A DNA stretch of 64,000 bases from Mobiluncus curtisii subsp. curtisii ATCC 35241 (lineage in GTDB: Bacteria; Actinomycetota; Actinomycetes; Actinomycetales; Actinomycetaceae). The translations under genes were made by a program, and so were the position numbers. The notes under the pieces are model-generated. The model had not been told where the DNA came from and searched no databases. It was given only the letters and a program-made list of their open reading frames with translations. Of this stretch, positions 45,204 to 53,529 are shown piece after piece. Positions within the stretch are counted from its first letter, which is position 1, and every line of letters begins with the position of its first letter. Location: NCBI RefSeq assembly GCF_000146285.1, contig NZ_GL385912.1, positions 1,681,251 to 1,745,250 on the forward strand. The letters run 5' to 3'.

Positions 45204-46364
45204 TTACTTCGCTGCCAGCTGCGCAGCCTTGTCAGCGGCTTCGTCCATCGTTTCCATCATGGTGACCAAGGGGTGATTGGCAGCTTTTAGAATCGCGCGC
45301 CCCTCCTCGACCTTGTTGCCGTCCAAGCGCACCACCAGGGGTTTCGTCGCCTGGTCGCCGAGAATCTGGAGCGCACCGATGATGCCGTTGGCAACCTCAT
45401 CGCAGGCGGTGATACCACCAAACACGTTGACGAAACAGGATTTGACCTGCGGGTCGGTCAGGATTACGTCCAGACCTTTCGCCATGACCTCAGCCGAGGC
45501 ACCCCCGCCGATGTCCAGGAAGTTCGCGGGTTTCGTCCCGTACTTTTCGCCGGCGTACGCCACCACATCCAGGGTAGACATGACCAGACCGGCACCGTTA
45601 CCAATAATGCCGACCTGACCCTCCAGACGCACGTAGTTCAACCCGGCCTCTTGTGCTTTGAGCTCACGTTCATCAGCCGCCCGCTGGTCGACCAGTTCGG
45701 CGTGTTCGGGGTGACGGTACCGGGCGTTATCGTCCAAAGTGACTTTGCCGTCCAGAGCGATAATGTCCCCCTGGGGCGTCGCCACCAGCGGGTTCACTTC
45801 CACCAGGGTGGCGTCCTCACCGGTATAAACATCCCAAAGTTTCAGGAAAACCGGCACGACTTTGGCAGCAGTTTCCGAATCAAACCCGGCTTCGTCGGCA
45901 ATCTGACGCGCCACGGTCGTGTCCATGCCGGAAGCAGGAATCGGGACTTTTGCCAGTGCTTCGGGCTTTTCCTTGGCAAGCTGCTCGATTTCCATGCCGC
46001 CCTCGACCGAGCACATCGCCAGGTTCTGGCGGTTCGCGCGGTCCAGCAGAATCGAGAAATAGAACTCTCGATCGATGTCGGTGCCAGCCGCCACCATCAC
46101 GCGGTAAACCGTGTGACCTTTAATGTTCATACCCAAAATCGCCTGGGCGTTGGCTGCGGCTTCCTCTTCGCTGCGAGCCAGCTTTACACCACCCGCCTTA
46201 CCGCGACCGCCCGTCTTAACCTGGGCTTTTACCACTGCCAGCGGAACCTCCAAGGCGGTGAAAGCAGCCTTGGCCTCCTCCACCGTGCTTGCGACTTTAC
46301 CCGGTAAAACCGGGGCTCCGTGTTTATTAAACAGGTCACGCGCCTGGTACTCGTAGAGGTCCAC
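45204..46364 (-). CDS. sucC: Succinyl-CoA synthetase beta subunit
   Basis: 386 aa. ATP-grasp domain starting with [15 protein letters not shown], the [17 protein letters not shown] nucleotide loop, the metal-binding VEVNPLV and the C-terminal [12 protein letters not shown] and NVFGGI segments. GAAAGGAAC precedes GTG 46364. A near-palindrome shared with icd lies 28 bp upstream of the start. Confidence 0.98.
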   Translation of the reverse strand: MDLYEYQARDLFNKHGAPVLPGKVASTVEEAKAAFTALEVPLAVVKAQVKTGGRGKAGGVKLARSEEEAAANAQAILGMNIKGHTVYRVMVAAGTDIDREFYFSILLDRANRQNLAMCSVEGGMEIEQLAKEKPEALAKVPIPASGMDTTVARQIADEAGFDSETAAKVVPVFLKLWDVYTGEDATLVEVNPLVATPQGDIIALDGKVTLDDNARYRHPEHAELVDQRAADERELKAQEAGLNYVRLEGQVGIIGNGAGLVMSTLDVVAYAGEKYGTKPANFLDIGGGASAEVMAKGLDVILTDPQVKSCFVNVFGGITACDEVANGIIGALQILGDQATKPLVVRLDGNKVEEGRAILKAANHPLVTMMETMDEAADKAAQLAAK

Positions 46365-46391
46365 GCTGTTCCTTTCGGTCTAGAAATTATG

Positions 46392-46407
46392 TCTCGATAT
46401 CAAGATA
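46392..46407. promoter_or_regulatory. Palindromic operator candidate upstream of sucC
   Basis: TCTCGATATCAAGATA; the first 14 bases are palindromic except for one pair. It equals the icd element (37587-37602) at 14 of 16 positions, including the core CTCGATATC. Confidence 0.55.
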
Positions 46408-46528
46408 TTTCTAGTGTATCGAAAAATATCAGATTTTCCACCCCGATAATTACCGCCCCGTCCTGCAATTTCCGTCTATGCTGGAGGTATATCTCTGTAG
46501 GGCGTTAGCGGAGCAAAGGAGCGTCGCC

Positions 46529-47506
46529 ATGCAAAACCACGATAACCCGGACAAGCTCTCGACGGCTAAACCGGAACCACCCCTCAAAGTCCCCAATAAA
46601 ATCTATGAAACTGAGCTGTATCGCCTACAAACCGAGCTGGCAAAACTGCAGCGGTGGGTGAAACAAACCGGAGCTCGCATCGTGGTCATCTTCGAAGGTC
46701 GTGACGCTGCCGGAAAAGGCGGCACCATCAAACGCCTGACCGAGTACCTTTCCCCACGTGTCGCCCGAGTCGTGGCGTTGCCCACCCCTACGGAACGCGA
46801 AAAAACCCAGTGGTATTTCCAGCGCTACATCTCTCACCTGCCCGCCGCCGGAGAAATCGTAATTTTTGACCGCTCGTGGTACAACCGTGCCGGGGTCGAA
46901 AAGGTCATGGGCTTCGCCACCCCTATTCAGGTGCAAAAGTTTATGCAGCAGTGCCCGACCTTTGAGCGGATGCTGGTCGAAGACGGCATCATGCTGCGCA
47001 AATACTGGTTCTCGGTATCCGACAAAGTGCAGTACGAACGGTTTTCCCGGCGTTTACATGATCCCTTGCGCCAGTGGAAACTCTCGCCCATGGATTTGGA
47101 GTCCATCACTCGGTGGGAGGACTATTCACGAGCGAAAGACGAAATGCTGGTGCATACCGACACCACGGAATGCCCGTGGTATCAGGTGTCTTCAGACTCT
47201 AAGAAAGCCGCCCGGCTGAATATGATTGCCCACTTCCTGTCCACTATTCCCTATACGGACCTGCCCAGCGATACTGCCCCCATTACCTTGCCTGCACGTC
47301 CGCCCTCGAGCGGATACGTGCGCACCTCGTTTGAGACGGTGCGTTCGGTGCCCAATCATGCCGCCGAGGTGGTGGCACGCGCCAAATCCGGCAAGATCCC
47401 ATTCGTGACCTTGGACGCCTTGCCGGAAGGGACAGAACTGCCGACCGCGGGCAATCCTGCGCCGGGAGTCAATAACAAACCCAAAAAGAAGAAAAAGAAA
47501 AAGTAG
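46529..47506 (+). CDS. ppk2: Polyphosphate kinase 2
   Basis: 325 aa, PPK2 class I type. Walker A is FEGRDAAGKGGTIKR, Walker B-like region is IFDRSWYNRAGVEKVMGF, and the lid holds RRLHDPLRQWKLSPMD. It moves phosphate between polyphosphate and nucleoside diphosphates. The C-terminus ends in a run of seven Lys after NKP, which is not part of the fold. AAAGGAG precedes ATG 46529; the frame is open to 46478. Divergent from sucCD. Confidence 0.96.
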   Translation: MQNHDNPDKLSTAKPEPPLKVPNKIYETELYRLQTELAKLQRWVKQTGARIVVIFEGRDAAGKGGTIKRLTEYLSPRVARVVALPTPTEREKTQWYFQRYISHLPAAGEIVIFDRSWYNRAGVEKVMGFATPIQVQKFMQQCPTFERMLVEDGIMLRKYWFSVSDKVQYERFSRRLHDPLRQWKLSPMDLESITRWEDYSRAKDEMLVHTDTTECPWYQVSSDSKKAARLNMIAHFLSTIPYTDLPSDTAPITLPARPPSSGYVRTSFETVRSVPNHAAEVVARAKSGKIPFVTLDALPEGTELPTAGNPAPGVNNKPKKKKKKK

Positions 47507-47518
47507 CTGAACTTTACG

Positions 47519-47543
47519 GCAGACCGGCATCCCGCCGGTCTGC
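47519..47543. terminator. Hairpin between convergent ppk2 and pcrA
   Basis: GCAGACCGGC (47519-47528) pairs with GCCGGTCTGC (47534-47543) around ATCCC. The T-tract is weak on the plus side (CCGTTTAAT) and on the minus side (CCGTAAAGTT), so efficiency is uncertain. Confidence 0.65.
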
Positions 47544-47548
47544 ACCGT

Positions 47549-50182
47549 TTAATCCACCGGAGTGAGCGGGGCAAAGTTCAACAGCAGCCGCTTGGCAGCA
47601 CCCGTGCGGAACTTCACGGTGGCAATAGTGCCTTTGCCTTGCCCCTCCAAGCCAGTAACCTTGCCTTCCCCGTAAATATCGTGATGGACCCGCTGACCGA
47701 CGTGAAGTTCAGGAATCTTGCCCGCCAGTTTCGCTTTCGCCTTTTTCGCCGGTGCGGCTGCCGAGTCCTTGCCGCCCGCCAAGTCGCGTGCCGTGGTGAG
47801 TCCTATCCGCGAGTTGGCGAACTTGCCCCCGAACGCGGAGCTAGACCCTCGTGACCCAGATTGTCCCTGACCAAAGCGAGACGTCCCGTAGCTACCTGTG
47901 GCTCCCCCGCGTCCGCCACGCCCGCCGTAACCATAAGCGGAGCTGGTCGGTTCACCGTAGCCACGGGACGCCAACCCGCCGAAATAGTCCACAGTGGTGG
48001 CTTCGCGCCGGTTATCCACCAGTTCGGCAGGGATGTCATCCAAGAAACGCGAAGCCGGCATAGTTACCGTCTCACCAAACACCGTACGGGCGGCGCAACG
48101 CGTCAGATACAGCCGCTGGCGCGCCCTCGTGACTGCCACATAAGCCAACCGACGTTCCTCCGCGATGTCCTGAGGATTCTCCAAAGAACGCGAATGTGGG
48201 AACAGACCGTCCTCCATCCCGGTCACGAACACGGTGTTGAATTCCAGTCCTTTCGCGGTATGCACAGTCATCAAAGTCACCTCCGGAGGTGCAGCGGGGT
48301 GTGCCGGGTCAGCAGGGCGTTCGGGTTGGGCGGCGGTGTCAGGAAGCTGATCGGCGTCAGCGACCAAGGAAATCCGCTCCAAGAAATCCGCCAGGCGGGC
48401 ATCCGGCTCGGAAAGGGAAAAATCCTGCGCCACGTTACGCAGCTCCGCCAGGTTCTCCACCCGCGCATCGTCCTGAGGGTCATTGGATTTCCGCAGTTTC
48501 GGCAGGTAGCCGCTGTCCTCCAGGGCTGTGTCCAAGATTTCGTCCAGGGGGGCGCTCGCCGCGTCCAAAGCCCGCATTGCATCCAAAACGCCCACGAACT
48601 CGGCAATCCCCGCGCTGGCTTTCGCGCTCAAGTCGCCGTGATGGGTTCCCCCCGGCAGGAATTGGCGCAGAGCCTGACCGAAATCGAGATTTTCACGCAG
48701 CGAAACCTCCCGGATGGTCTGCACCGCTTTGTCTCCCAAGCCGCGTTTCGGTTCGTTCAGCACCCGCAGCAGGTTTCCGTCATCGGCAGGGTTCGCCGCG
48801 GCGCACAGGTAAGCGATAGCGTCTTTAATTTCGCGCCGATCATAGAACTTGGTGCCGCCCACGACCCGGTACGGGATGCCTTCCCGCGTCAGCATTTCTT
48901 CCAGGGAACGCGACTGGGCATTGGTTCGGTAAAACACCGCGAATTCGTCCCAAGATGAGCCTTCCTGACGCAGCTTTTGCAGCTCGCGGACGATGAAAGC
49001 GGCCTCGTCCCGGTCGGTGTCAGCCGCATACAGCACCGCCTGCACGCCCTGACCGGCGTCAGTCCACAGATTCTTTTTCCGCCGCCCCTCGTTTTCCGAA
49101 ATAATCGCGTTGGCGACCGACAGAATCGTGCCGGTAGAACGGTAATTTTGTTCCAAATAAACCGTGGTGGCGCCGGGGAAATCCGACTCAAATTCTTCAA
49201 TGTTGCGGATAGTCGCGCCGCGGAAGGCATAAATTGACTGATCCGAGTCCCCCACTACCGTCAGCTCGGCAGGAGACTGGGCATCGCCCGCCGCGCCCAC
49301 CGTGAGCAAGCGTATCAGCTCATATTGCGCCGGGTTCGTGTCCTGGTATTCATCTACCAAAACATGACGGAATTTGGCTCGATAGCGTGCCAAAATATCG
49401 GGATGTGCTTTCCACAGATAGACCGTGGACGCGATGAGGTCGTCAAAGTCGAACGCGTTGGCGCGACGCAGCAGCTGCTGGTACTCGGTATAGATTTCCG
49501 CCGTGAGCTGGCTCATTTTGTCGACCCCCGCACCGAGAGCAAAGACTTCGGGGGTGATGAGCTCATTTTTGGCTTGGGAAATTTTGGCAGCAAAAGACTT
49601 TGGGGGGAAACGTTTCGGGTCCAAACCTCGCCCTTTAATGATGCGGTTCAGCAGGGCTTTCGTGTCGGCAGTGTCATAGATAGAAAAGGACCGGGTCACC
49701 CCCAGGGTGTCAGCCTCGGCACGTAGAATCCGCACGCAAGCGCTGTGGAAAGTCGACACCCACATGTATTTCGCGGCGTTGCCGACCAGGGATTCGACAC
49801 GCTGACGCATCTCGGCGGCAGCCTTGTTGGTGAAAGTAATCGCCAGGACTTCCCAAGGGCGAATTCGTTCGGTCGCCAGCAGCCACGCAATCCGCCGGGT
49901 CAGCACGCGGGTCTTGCCCGAGCCGGCTCCTGCCATGACCAGAAGCGGACCGGACTCGTGGGTCACCGCGGCGTGCTGTTCCGGGTTCAGCCCGTCCACG
50001 ATTGCGGCAACTTTGCGCGTCCGCCAGTCCTCGCGCTGTGCCGCGTCCGCCTCGGACCAGCCTGCAAAATCAGAGGTAGCGTCGGGAGTTTCAAAATGCG
50101 CGACCGCTCCGCGCGGCAAGACTGCCGACACGGGAATTTCGCCGCCAGAACCTTCTGCGAGGGAAGAAAACAAATCATTCAT
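47549..50182 (-). CDS. pcrA: ATP-dependent DNA helicase PcrA/UvrD1
   Basis: 877 aa, SF1A helicase. Motif Q/I region is LNPEQHAAVTH and GAGSGKTRVLTRR, motif II is VDEYQDTNPAQ, motif III is VGDSDQSIYAFRGA, and motif VI is VAVTRARQRLYL. The C-terminus has a Gly/Arg/Tyr/Ser-rich linker (about 735-815) and a small beta-barrel that in PcrA binds RNA polymerase (GQRVHHDIYGEGKV). ATG 50182 overlaps the sialidase stop (ATGA); GTG 50197 is also possible. An N-terminal extension of about 65 residues precedes the helicase core. Confidence 0.96.
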   Translation of the reverse strand: MNDLFSSLAEGSGGEIPVSAVLPRGAVAHFETPDATSDFAGWSEADAAQREDWRTRKVAAIVDGLNPEQHAAVTHESGPLLVMAGAGSGKTRVLTRRIAWLLATERIRPWEVLAITFTNKAAAEMRQRVESLVGNAAKYMWVSTFHSACVRILRAEADTLGVTRSFSIYDTADTKALLNRIIKGRGLDPKRFPPKSFAAKISQAKNELITPEVFALGAGVDKMSQLTAEIYTEYQQLLRRANAFDFDDLIASTVYLWKAHPDILARYRAKFRHVLVDEYQDTNPAQYELIRLLTVGAAGDAQSPAELTVVGDSDQSIYAFRGATIRNIEEFESDFPGATTVYLEQNYRSTGTILSVANAIISENEGRRKKNLWTDAGQGVQAVLYAADTDRDEAAFIVRELQKLRQEGSSWDEFAVFYRTNAQSRSLEEMLTREGIPYRVVGGTKFYDRREIKDAIAYLCAAANPADDGNLLRVLNEPKRGLGDKAVQTIREVSLRENLDFGQALRQFLPGGTHHGDLSAKASAGIAEFVGVLDAMRALDAASAPLDEILDTALEDSGYLPKLRKSNDPQDDARVENLAELRNVAQDFSLSEPDARLADFLERISLVADADQLPDTAAQPERPADPAHPAAPPEVTLMTVHTAKGLEFNTVFVTGMEDGLFPHSRSLENPQDIAEERRLAYVAVTRARQRLYLTRCAARTVFGETVTMPASRFLDDIPAELVDNRREATTVDYFGGLASRGYGEPTSSAYGYGGRGGRGGATGSYGTSRFGQGQSGSRGSSSAFGGKFANSRIGLTTARDLAGGKDSAAAPAKKAKAKLAGKIPELHVGQRVHHDIYGEGKVTGLEGQGKGTIATVKFRTGAAKRLLLNFAPLTPVD

Positions 50183-51315
50183 GCTTGGTGAGCCCACTGT
50201 TCCGCTAGTGCATCAATGTTACCGAGTTGAGAGAAAGGCAAGATTTCGCAGATCACGCCGTCAGTGCTCTCGAAGGCGATGGCAAACTTGGCTTGGTCTG
50301 CCATTGAAACAATGTCGAGAGCACCGTAGGTTCGCACATCGAACGTCTCTGCTTCTCTAAATGACTTGGCACCATCGGTAGACAGCATCAACACCGTACA
50401 GTCTCCCTGGTCCGTGGTGCGTTCACCGATGTAGCTGAACACGTCCGCATGCGGAGTGCCCGGACAAGCTCCGTGAAACACTTCTTCCAACGGACTCATG
50501 ATGTTAATCAGACGAGAATCTGTCGCGGCAGTGGGCTGTCCAAACGTGCGACCGGCATCGGCTGATTTCGCCCACGTTTTTACCGTCGAGTCTTGGGTCT
50601 TCATCAGCAGCATGACTTCAGTTCCGTCACTGTTGGACACCGCCGTGCAATAATCCACGTTTGCTCCCACCGGAGACGACGCCCACCAGCTGGCACCGTG
50701 GTCATCCGAGCCGATAAACACAGCTTTGCGATCCCCCGATTCGTCCACAACTACTCCCGCGTGGCACAGGCGTTGCGCCCATTGCCCGCTCGTCAGCTGC
50801 GTGCCCCGCCCGCGCGGGATATACGCCTTCGAAAAGTCCCGACCGGCAATAATCATGGAAGTAATATCTTGGTGTTCCCAGCTCAAGCCATCATCATCGG
50901 TCCACGCCACAAAGAGTGCCGTTTGCACCTGTCGCAAGTCCCAATCCGGCACCAGGGAACGGGTATAGAAACAAAACATGCGCCCGGTTACGCAGTCATG
51001 TAGGAACGAGGGGACATGAAATCCGAGAAATTCCTGCGGGCTGCCTGCTGCCAAAGTGCGAGGTTCTTCCCAGGTCAGACCGTTATCAAAAGACCGTGAC
51101 AGCCGCAGACTGGTCGGGCACAGCCTACGGTAATGAGGTTCCTCTAAGCTGGCAGATTTCGCTTTCGCTTGCTCCATCCGGGCAGAGGCGGCGCACTCGG
51201 AGGGCAATGCCTCCCAAATCATCAGCAGCACCCGGCTGGAAGTGCGCGCAATAGCGGGATAGCGCGCCTGCATGAAGCCTGCTGAAGCGTGCGGGGCTAC
51301 CACGGTGCGCTGCAT
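50179..51315 (-). CDS. Sialidase-like (exo-alpha-sialidase, BNR/Asp-box) protein without signal peptide
   Basis: 378 aa, six-bladed beta-propeller type. Asp-box repeats are clear: SFDNGLTW, TDDDGLSW, SDDHGASW, SADAGRTF and STDGAKSF. The N-terminal RYPAIAR stands where sialidases have (F/Y)RIP. No signal peptide, membrane anchor or LPxTG is present, so the protein should be cytoplasmic or exported by another route. Catalytic triad residues cannot be assigned with certainty by eye. AAAGGAAC precedes ATG 51315. The stop overlaps the pcrA start. A glycoside-binding propeller without sialidase activity is an alternative. Confidence 0.85.
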   Translation of the reverse strand: MQRTVVAPHASAGFMQARYPAIARTSSRVLLMIWEALPSECAASARMEQAKAKSASLEEPHYRRLCPTSLRLSRSFDNGLTWEEPRTLAAGSPQEFLGFHVPSFLHDCVTGRMFCFYTRSLVPDWDLRQVQTALFVAWTDDDGLSWEHQDITSMIIAGRDFSKAYIPRGRGTQLTSGQWAQRLCHAGVVVDESGDRKAVFIGSDDHGASWWASSPVGANVDYCTAVSNSDGTEVMLLMKTQDSTVKTWAKSADAGRTFGQPTAATDSRLINIMSPLEEVFHGACPGTPHADVFSYIGERTTDQGDCTVLMLSTDGAKSFREAETFDVRTYGALDIVSMADQAKFAIAFESTDGVICEILPFSQLGNIDALAEQWAHQA

Positions 51316-51426
51316 GATTGTTCCTTTTCTGACCCGAAAATAATTGCGCCTTTACGTTATCATCTCGCAGCCGTTTGCTTCACCTTCGGTGAGCTTTCCA
51401 CAGGCGCTCCGCAGGCTCCCCGCGGG

Positions 51427-52128
51427 TCAGCTAATCCGACGATCCTGGGCCCATTTGGACAGTTCATAGCGGTTGGACAGCTGCAGTTTGCGCAGCACGG
51501 ATGAAACGTGCGTTTCCACAGTTTTCACAGAAATATACAGCTCAGAGGCGATTTCTTTGTAAGCAAAACCGCGGGCAATGAGGCGCATGACTTCGAACTC
51601 GCGCTCAGTGAGCGAATCAAGTTCGGAATCATTACCCACCATATCGGTGCGCGCCGCCCCGAACGCGTCCAGCACGAAACCTGCCAGCCGCGGCGAGAAA
51701 GCCGCGTCTCCCCCCGCTACCCGGACGATGGCATCGACCAGGTCAGGTGTCGCAATAGTCTTGGTCACGTAGCCACGAGCCCCTGCCCGAATGACCGCCA
51801 CCACGTCTTCTGCGGCGTCAGACACCGACAGCGCCAAGAACCGGGTCGGCACTCCCAGACACGCCGCCGCGACTTCGGCGCCCCCGCCACCGTGACCACC
51901 TGGCAGATGCACGTCCAGCAGCGCCACCGTGGGAACGTTCTGACGCACTGCGGCAACAGCATCCTCCACGCTGTCCGCCTCTCCCACGACCTGGACTTCG
52001 TCAGGATATTTGCTCAGTTCCGCAATCACTCCCGCCCGAAACAGTCCGTGATCATCAATGACCAGCACCGAAATGGGACATTTTGGATGTTCCCCACCAT
52101 TCTGGGGGCTCCCGTCTCTGTCACTCAT
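51427..52128 (-). CDS. NarL/LuxR-family response regulator of the PspC kinase
   Basis: 233 aa. Receiver domain with VIDDHGLFRAG, phospho-acceptor Asp in VALLDVHLPGG, a Lys in GYVTKTI, and a LuxR helix-turn-helix (LTEREFEVMRLIARG, then TVETHVSSVLRKLQ). GGAGGAAAC precedes ATG 52128. It follows the sensor kinase by 28 bp and is surely its partner. Three tandem 11-bp repeats upstream of the kinase gene are candidate binding sites. Confidence 0.95.
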   Translation of the reverse strand: MSDRDGSPQNGGEHPKCPISVLVIDDHGLFRAGVIAELSKYPDEVQVVGEADSVEDAVAAVRQNVPTVALLDVHLPGGHGGGGAEVAAACLGVPTRFLALSVSDAAEDVVAVIRAGARGYVTKTIATPDLVDAIVRVAGGDAAFSPRLAGFVLDAFGAARTDMVGNDSELDSLTEREFEVMRLIARGFAYKEIASELYISVKTVETHVSSVLRKLQLSNRYELSKWAQDRRIS

Positions 52129-52156
52129 CTTTGTTTCCTCCCTAGTCTTGCCCAGT

Positions 52157-53416
52157 TTAGCGGGGCACTTTCATCGCGACTTCACAGCCACTGTGTCCCG
52201 ACCGGATGGTCGCACTGCCACCGTGACGCTCCAGCCTCTCAATGATGGAATGTTTCACGCCCTGATGTCCTTGCGGAATAGCGGCGAGGTCGAACCCAGT
52301 GCCGTGGTCGCGCACGAAACATTCCACCGCGTCCGACCCCACTTCCAGATAGACCGAAAACGGTGGCGCACCGTGGCGTGCCGCGTTCGTCAGGGCTTCT
52401 CGGGTCGCCGCCACCAGCGGCTCGGACCACGCTCCCGGAACGGCATCTCCCACCGTGACGGTGTCTAAAACCACTCCGTAACGGTCCTCGATTTCGCCTG
52501 CCAACTCCTTGATAATCTGGGACAGCGACGAGTCCACATGTCCGCGGTCTTCATAGAGCCAAGCACGCAGCTGACGTTCCTCGGCGCGAGCCAATTTCGC
52601 CACCTCTGCAGCGTCATCAGCCCGAGTACGAATCAACGCGAGGGTTTGCAACACCGAATCGTGCAGGTGGGCAGCCATATCGGCACGGACAGTTTGGCGA
52701 GTTTGCTCCGCCAGAGATGCCTTGTAAGACATCCAGAAACGCGCCCACAGCGGCAAAACTGCCAAGCTCAGCGCGGCGATAACGACCAGGGTAATGAGTC
52801 CCCCGCGCAGCGCGTCCCGCAGACTGATAGTTCCAGAGAATCCAAACATAACCGCAAAAATCACCAGGAGGGCACCGGGAATGGCAAACCCCAGGAATCT
52901 TCCCATCCGCAGCTCGGACGGAGATGAACCCGCCGAAGCCCCCGCCCAAATCAGGGCGATACCGGTGATGAGAATGATGATGACGATGAGGGGACGTAAA
53001 TCGCTCATGATTTTCGGTCCGGAATAAGCGCCGACCCCAGCTATGGCGATTAATCCCAGCGCCAGCAAAATTGTTGGAACGGTCACATTTCGCCAGCGTT
53101 CATTGCCACCAAAGTGCCCCTCGAGTGGCGCGTTAGAGGTTGCCAGCCGCGAATCTGTGCGAAACGGTAGTCCCGCCGCACCCCAAGGATTGCCGCGTGG
53201 CACAAAAATCCACAACCAGGCGTACAGCAAAATGCTGACTCCGGTGGGAGCTAAAACTACCAGAATGAGTCGCACCAGCCACAGCGGCATTCCCAGATGC
53301 AGAGCCAATCCCGCGGCTACTCCAGCCAACACCCCGTCCTTACCGGGCGGGACTGTCCCGGACACCGGACGTAGCAGGGGAAGTCGCATACGGGGGGCGG
53401 CTGCAGATGTTGACAT
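52157..53416 (-). CDS. PspC-domain sensor histidine kinase (HisKA_3)
   Basis: 419 aa. An N-terminal PspC domain (about 15-75, GVLAGVAAGLALHLGMP) leads into four or more membrane helices (to about 220), a HisKA_3 dimerisation domain with the phosphorylated His in AAHLHDSVLQTLAL and an ATPase domain with REALTNAARHG and DHGTGFDL. This PspC-kinase architecture is common in actinobacteria and is thought to sense envelope stress. Possible -10 CAAACT lies 6 nt before ATG 53416. Confidence 0.95.
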   Translation of the reverse strand: MSTSAAAPRMRLPLLRPVSGTVPPGKDGVLAGVAAGLALHLGMPLWLVRLILVVLAPTGVSILLYAWLWIFVPRGNPWGAAGLPFRTDSRLATSNAPLEGHFGGNERWRNVTVPTILLALGLIAIAGVGAYSGPKIMSDLRPLIVIIILITGIALIWAGASAGSSPSELRMGRFLGFAIPGALLVIFAVMFGFSGTISLRDALRGGLITLVVIAALSLAVLPLWARFWMSYKASLAEQTRQTVRADMAAHLHDSVLQTLALIRTRADDAAEVAKLARAEERQLRAWLYEDRGHVDSSLSQIIKELAGEIEDRYGVVLDTVTVGDAVPGAWSEPLVAATREALTNAARHGAPPFSVYLEVGSDAVECFVRDHGTGFDLAAIPQGHQGVKHSIIERLERHGGSATIRSGHSGCEVAMKVPR

Positions 53417-53456
53417 AAGTCCAGTTTGCCACGGCTTCGCGGGATTTTACCCGGCT

Positions 53457-53489
53457 TCAGGGATTAATCAGGGATAAATCAGGGACAAC
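53457..53489. promoter_or_regulatory. Three tandem 11-bp repeats, likely response-regulator operator
   Basis: TCAGGGATTAA, TCAGGGATAAA and TCAGGGACAAC follow each other without gaps. A period of about one helical turn puts the TCAGGGA blocks on one face of the DNA. They lie between the divergent PspC-kinase operon and the PspC-domain gene, 41-73 bp before ATG 53530. Confidence 0.6.
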
Positions 53490-53529
53490 CCCCATAGCCA
53501 CAGCGCGACACTGCGACCATGATGGAATC

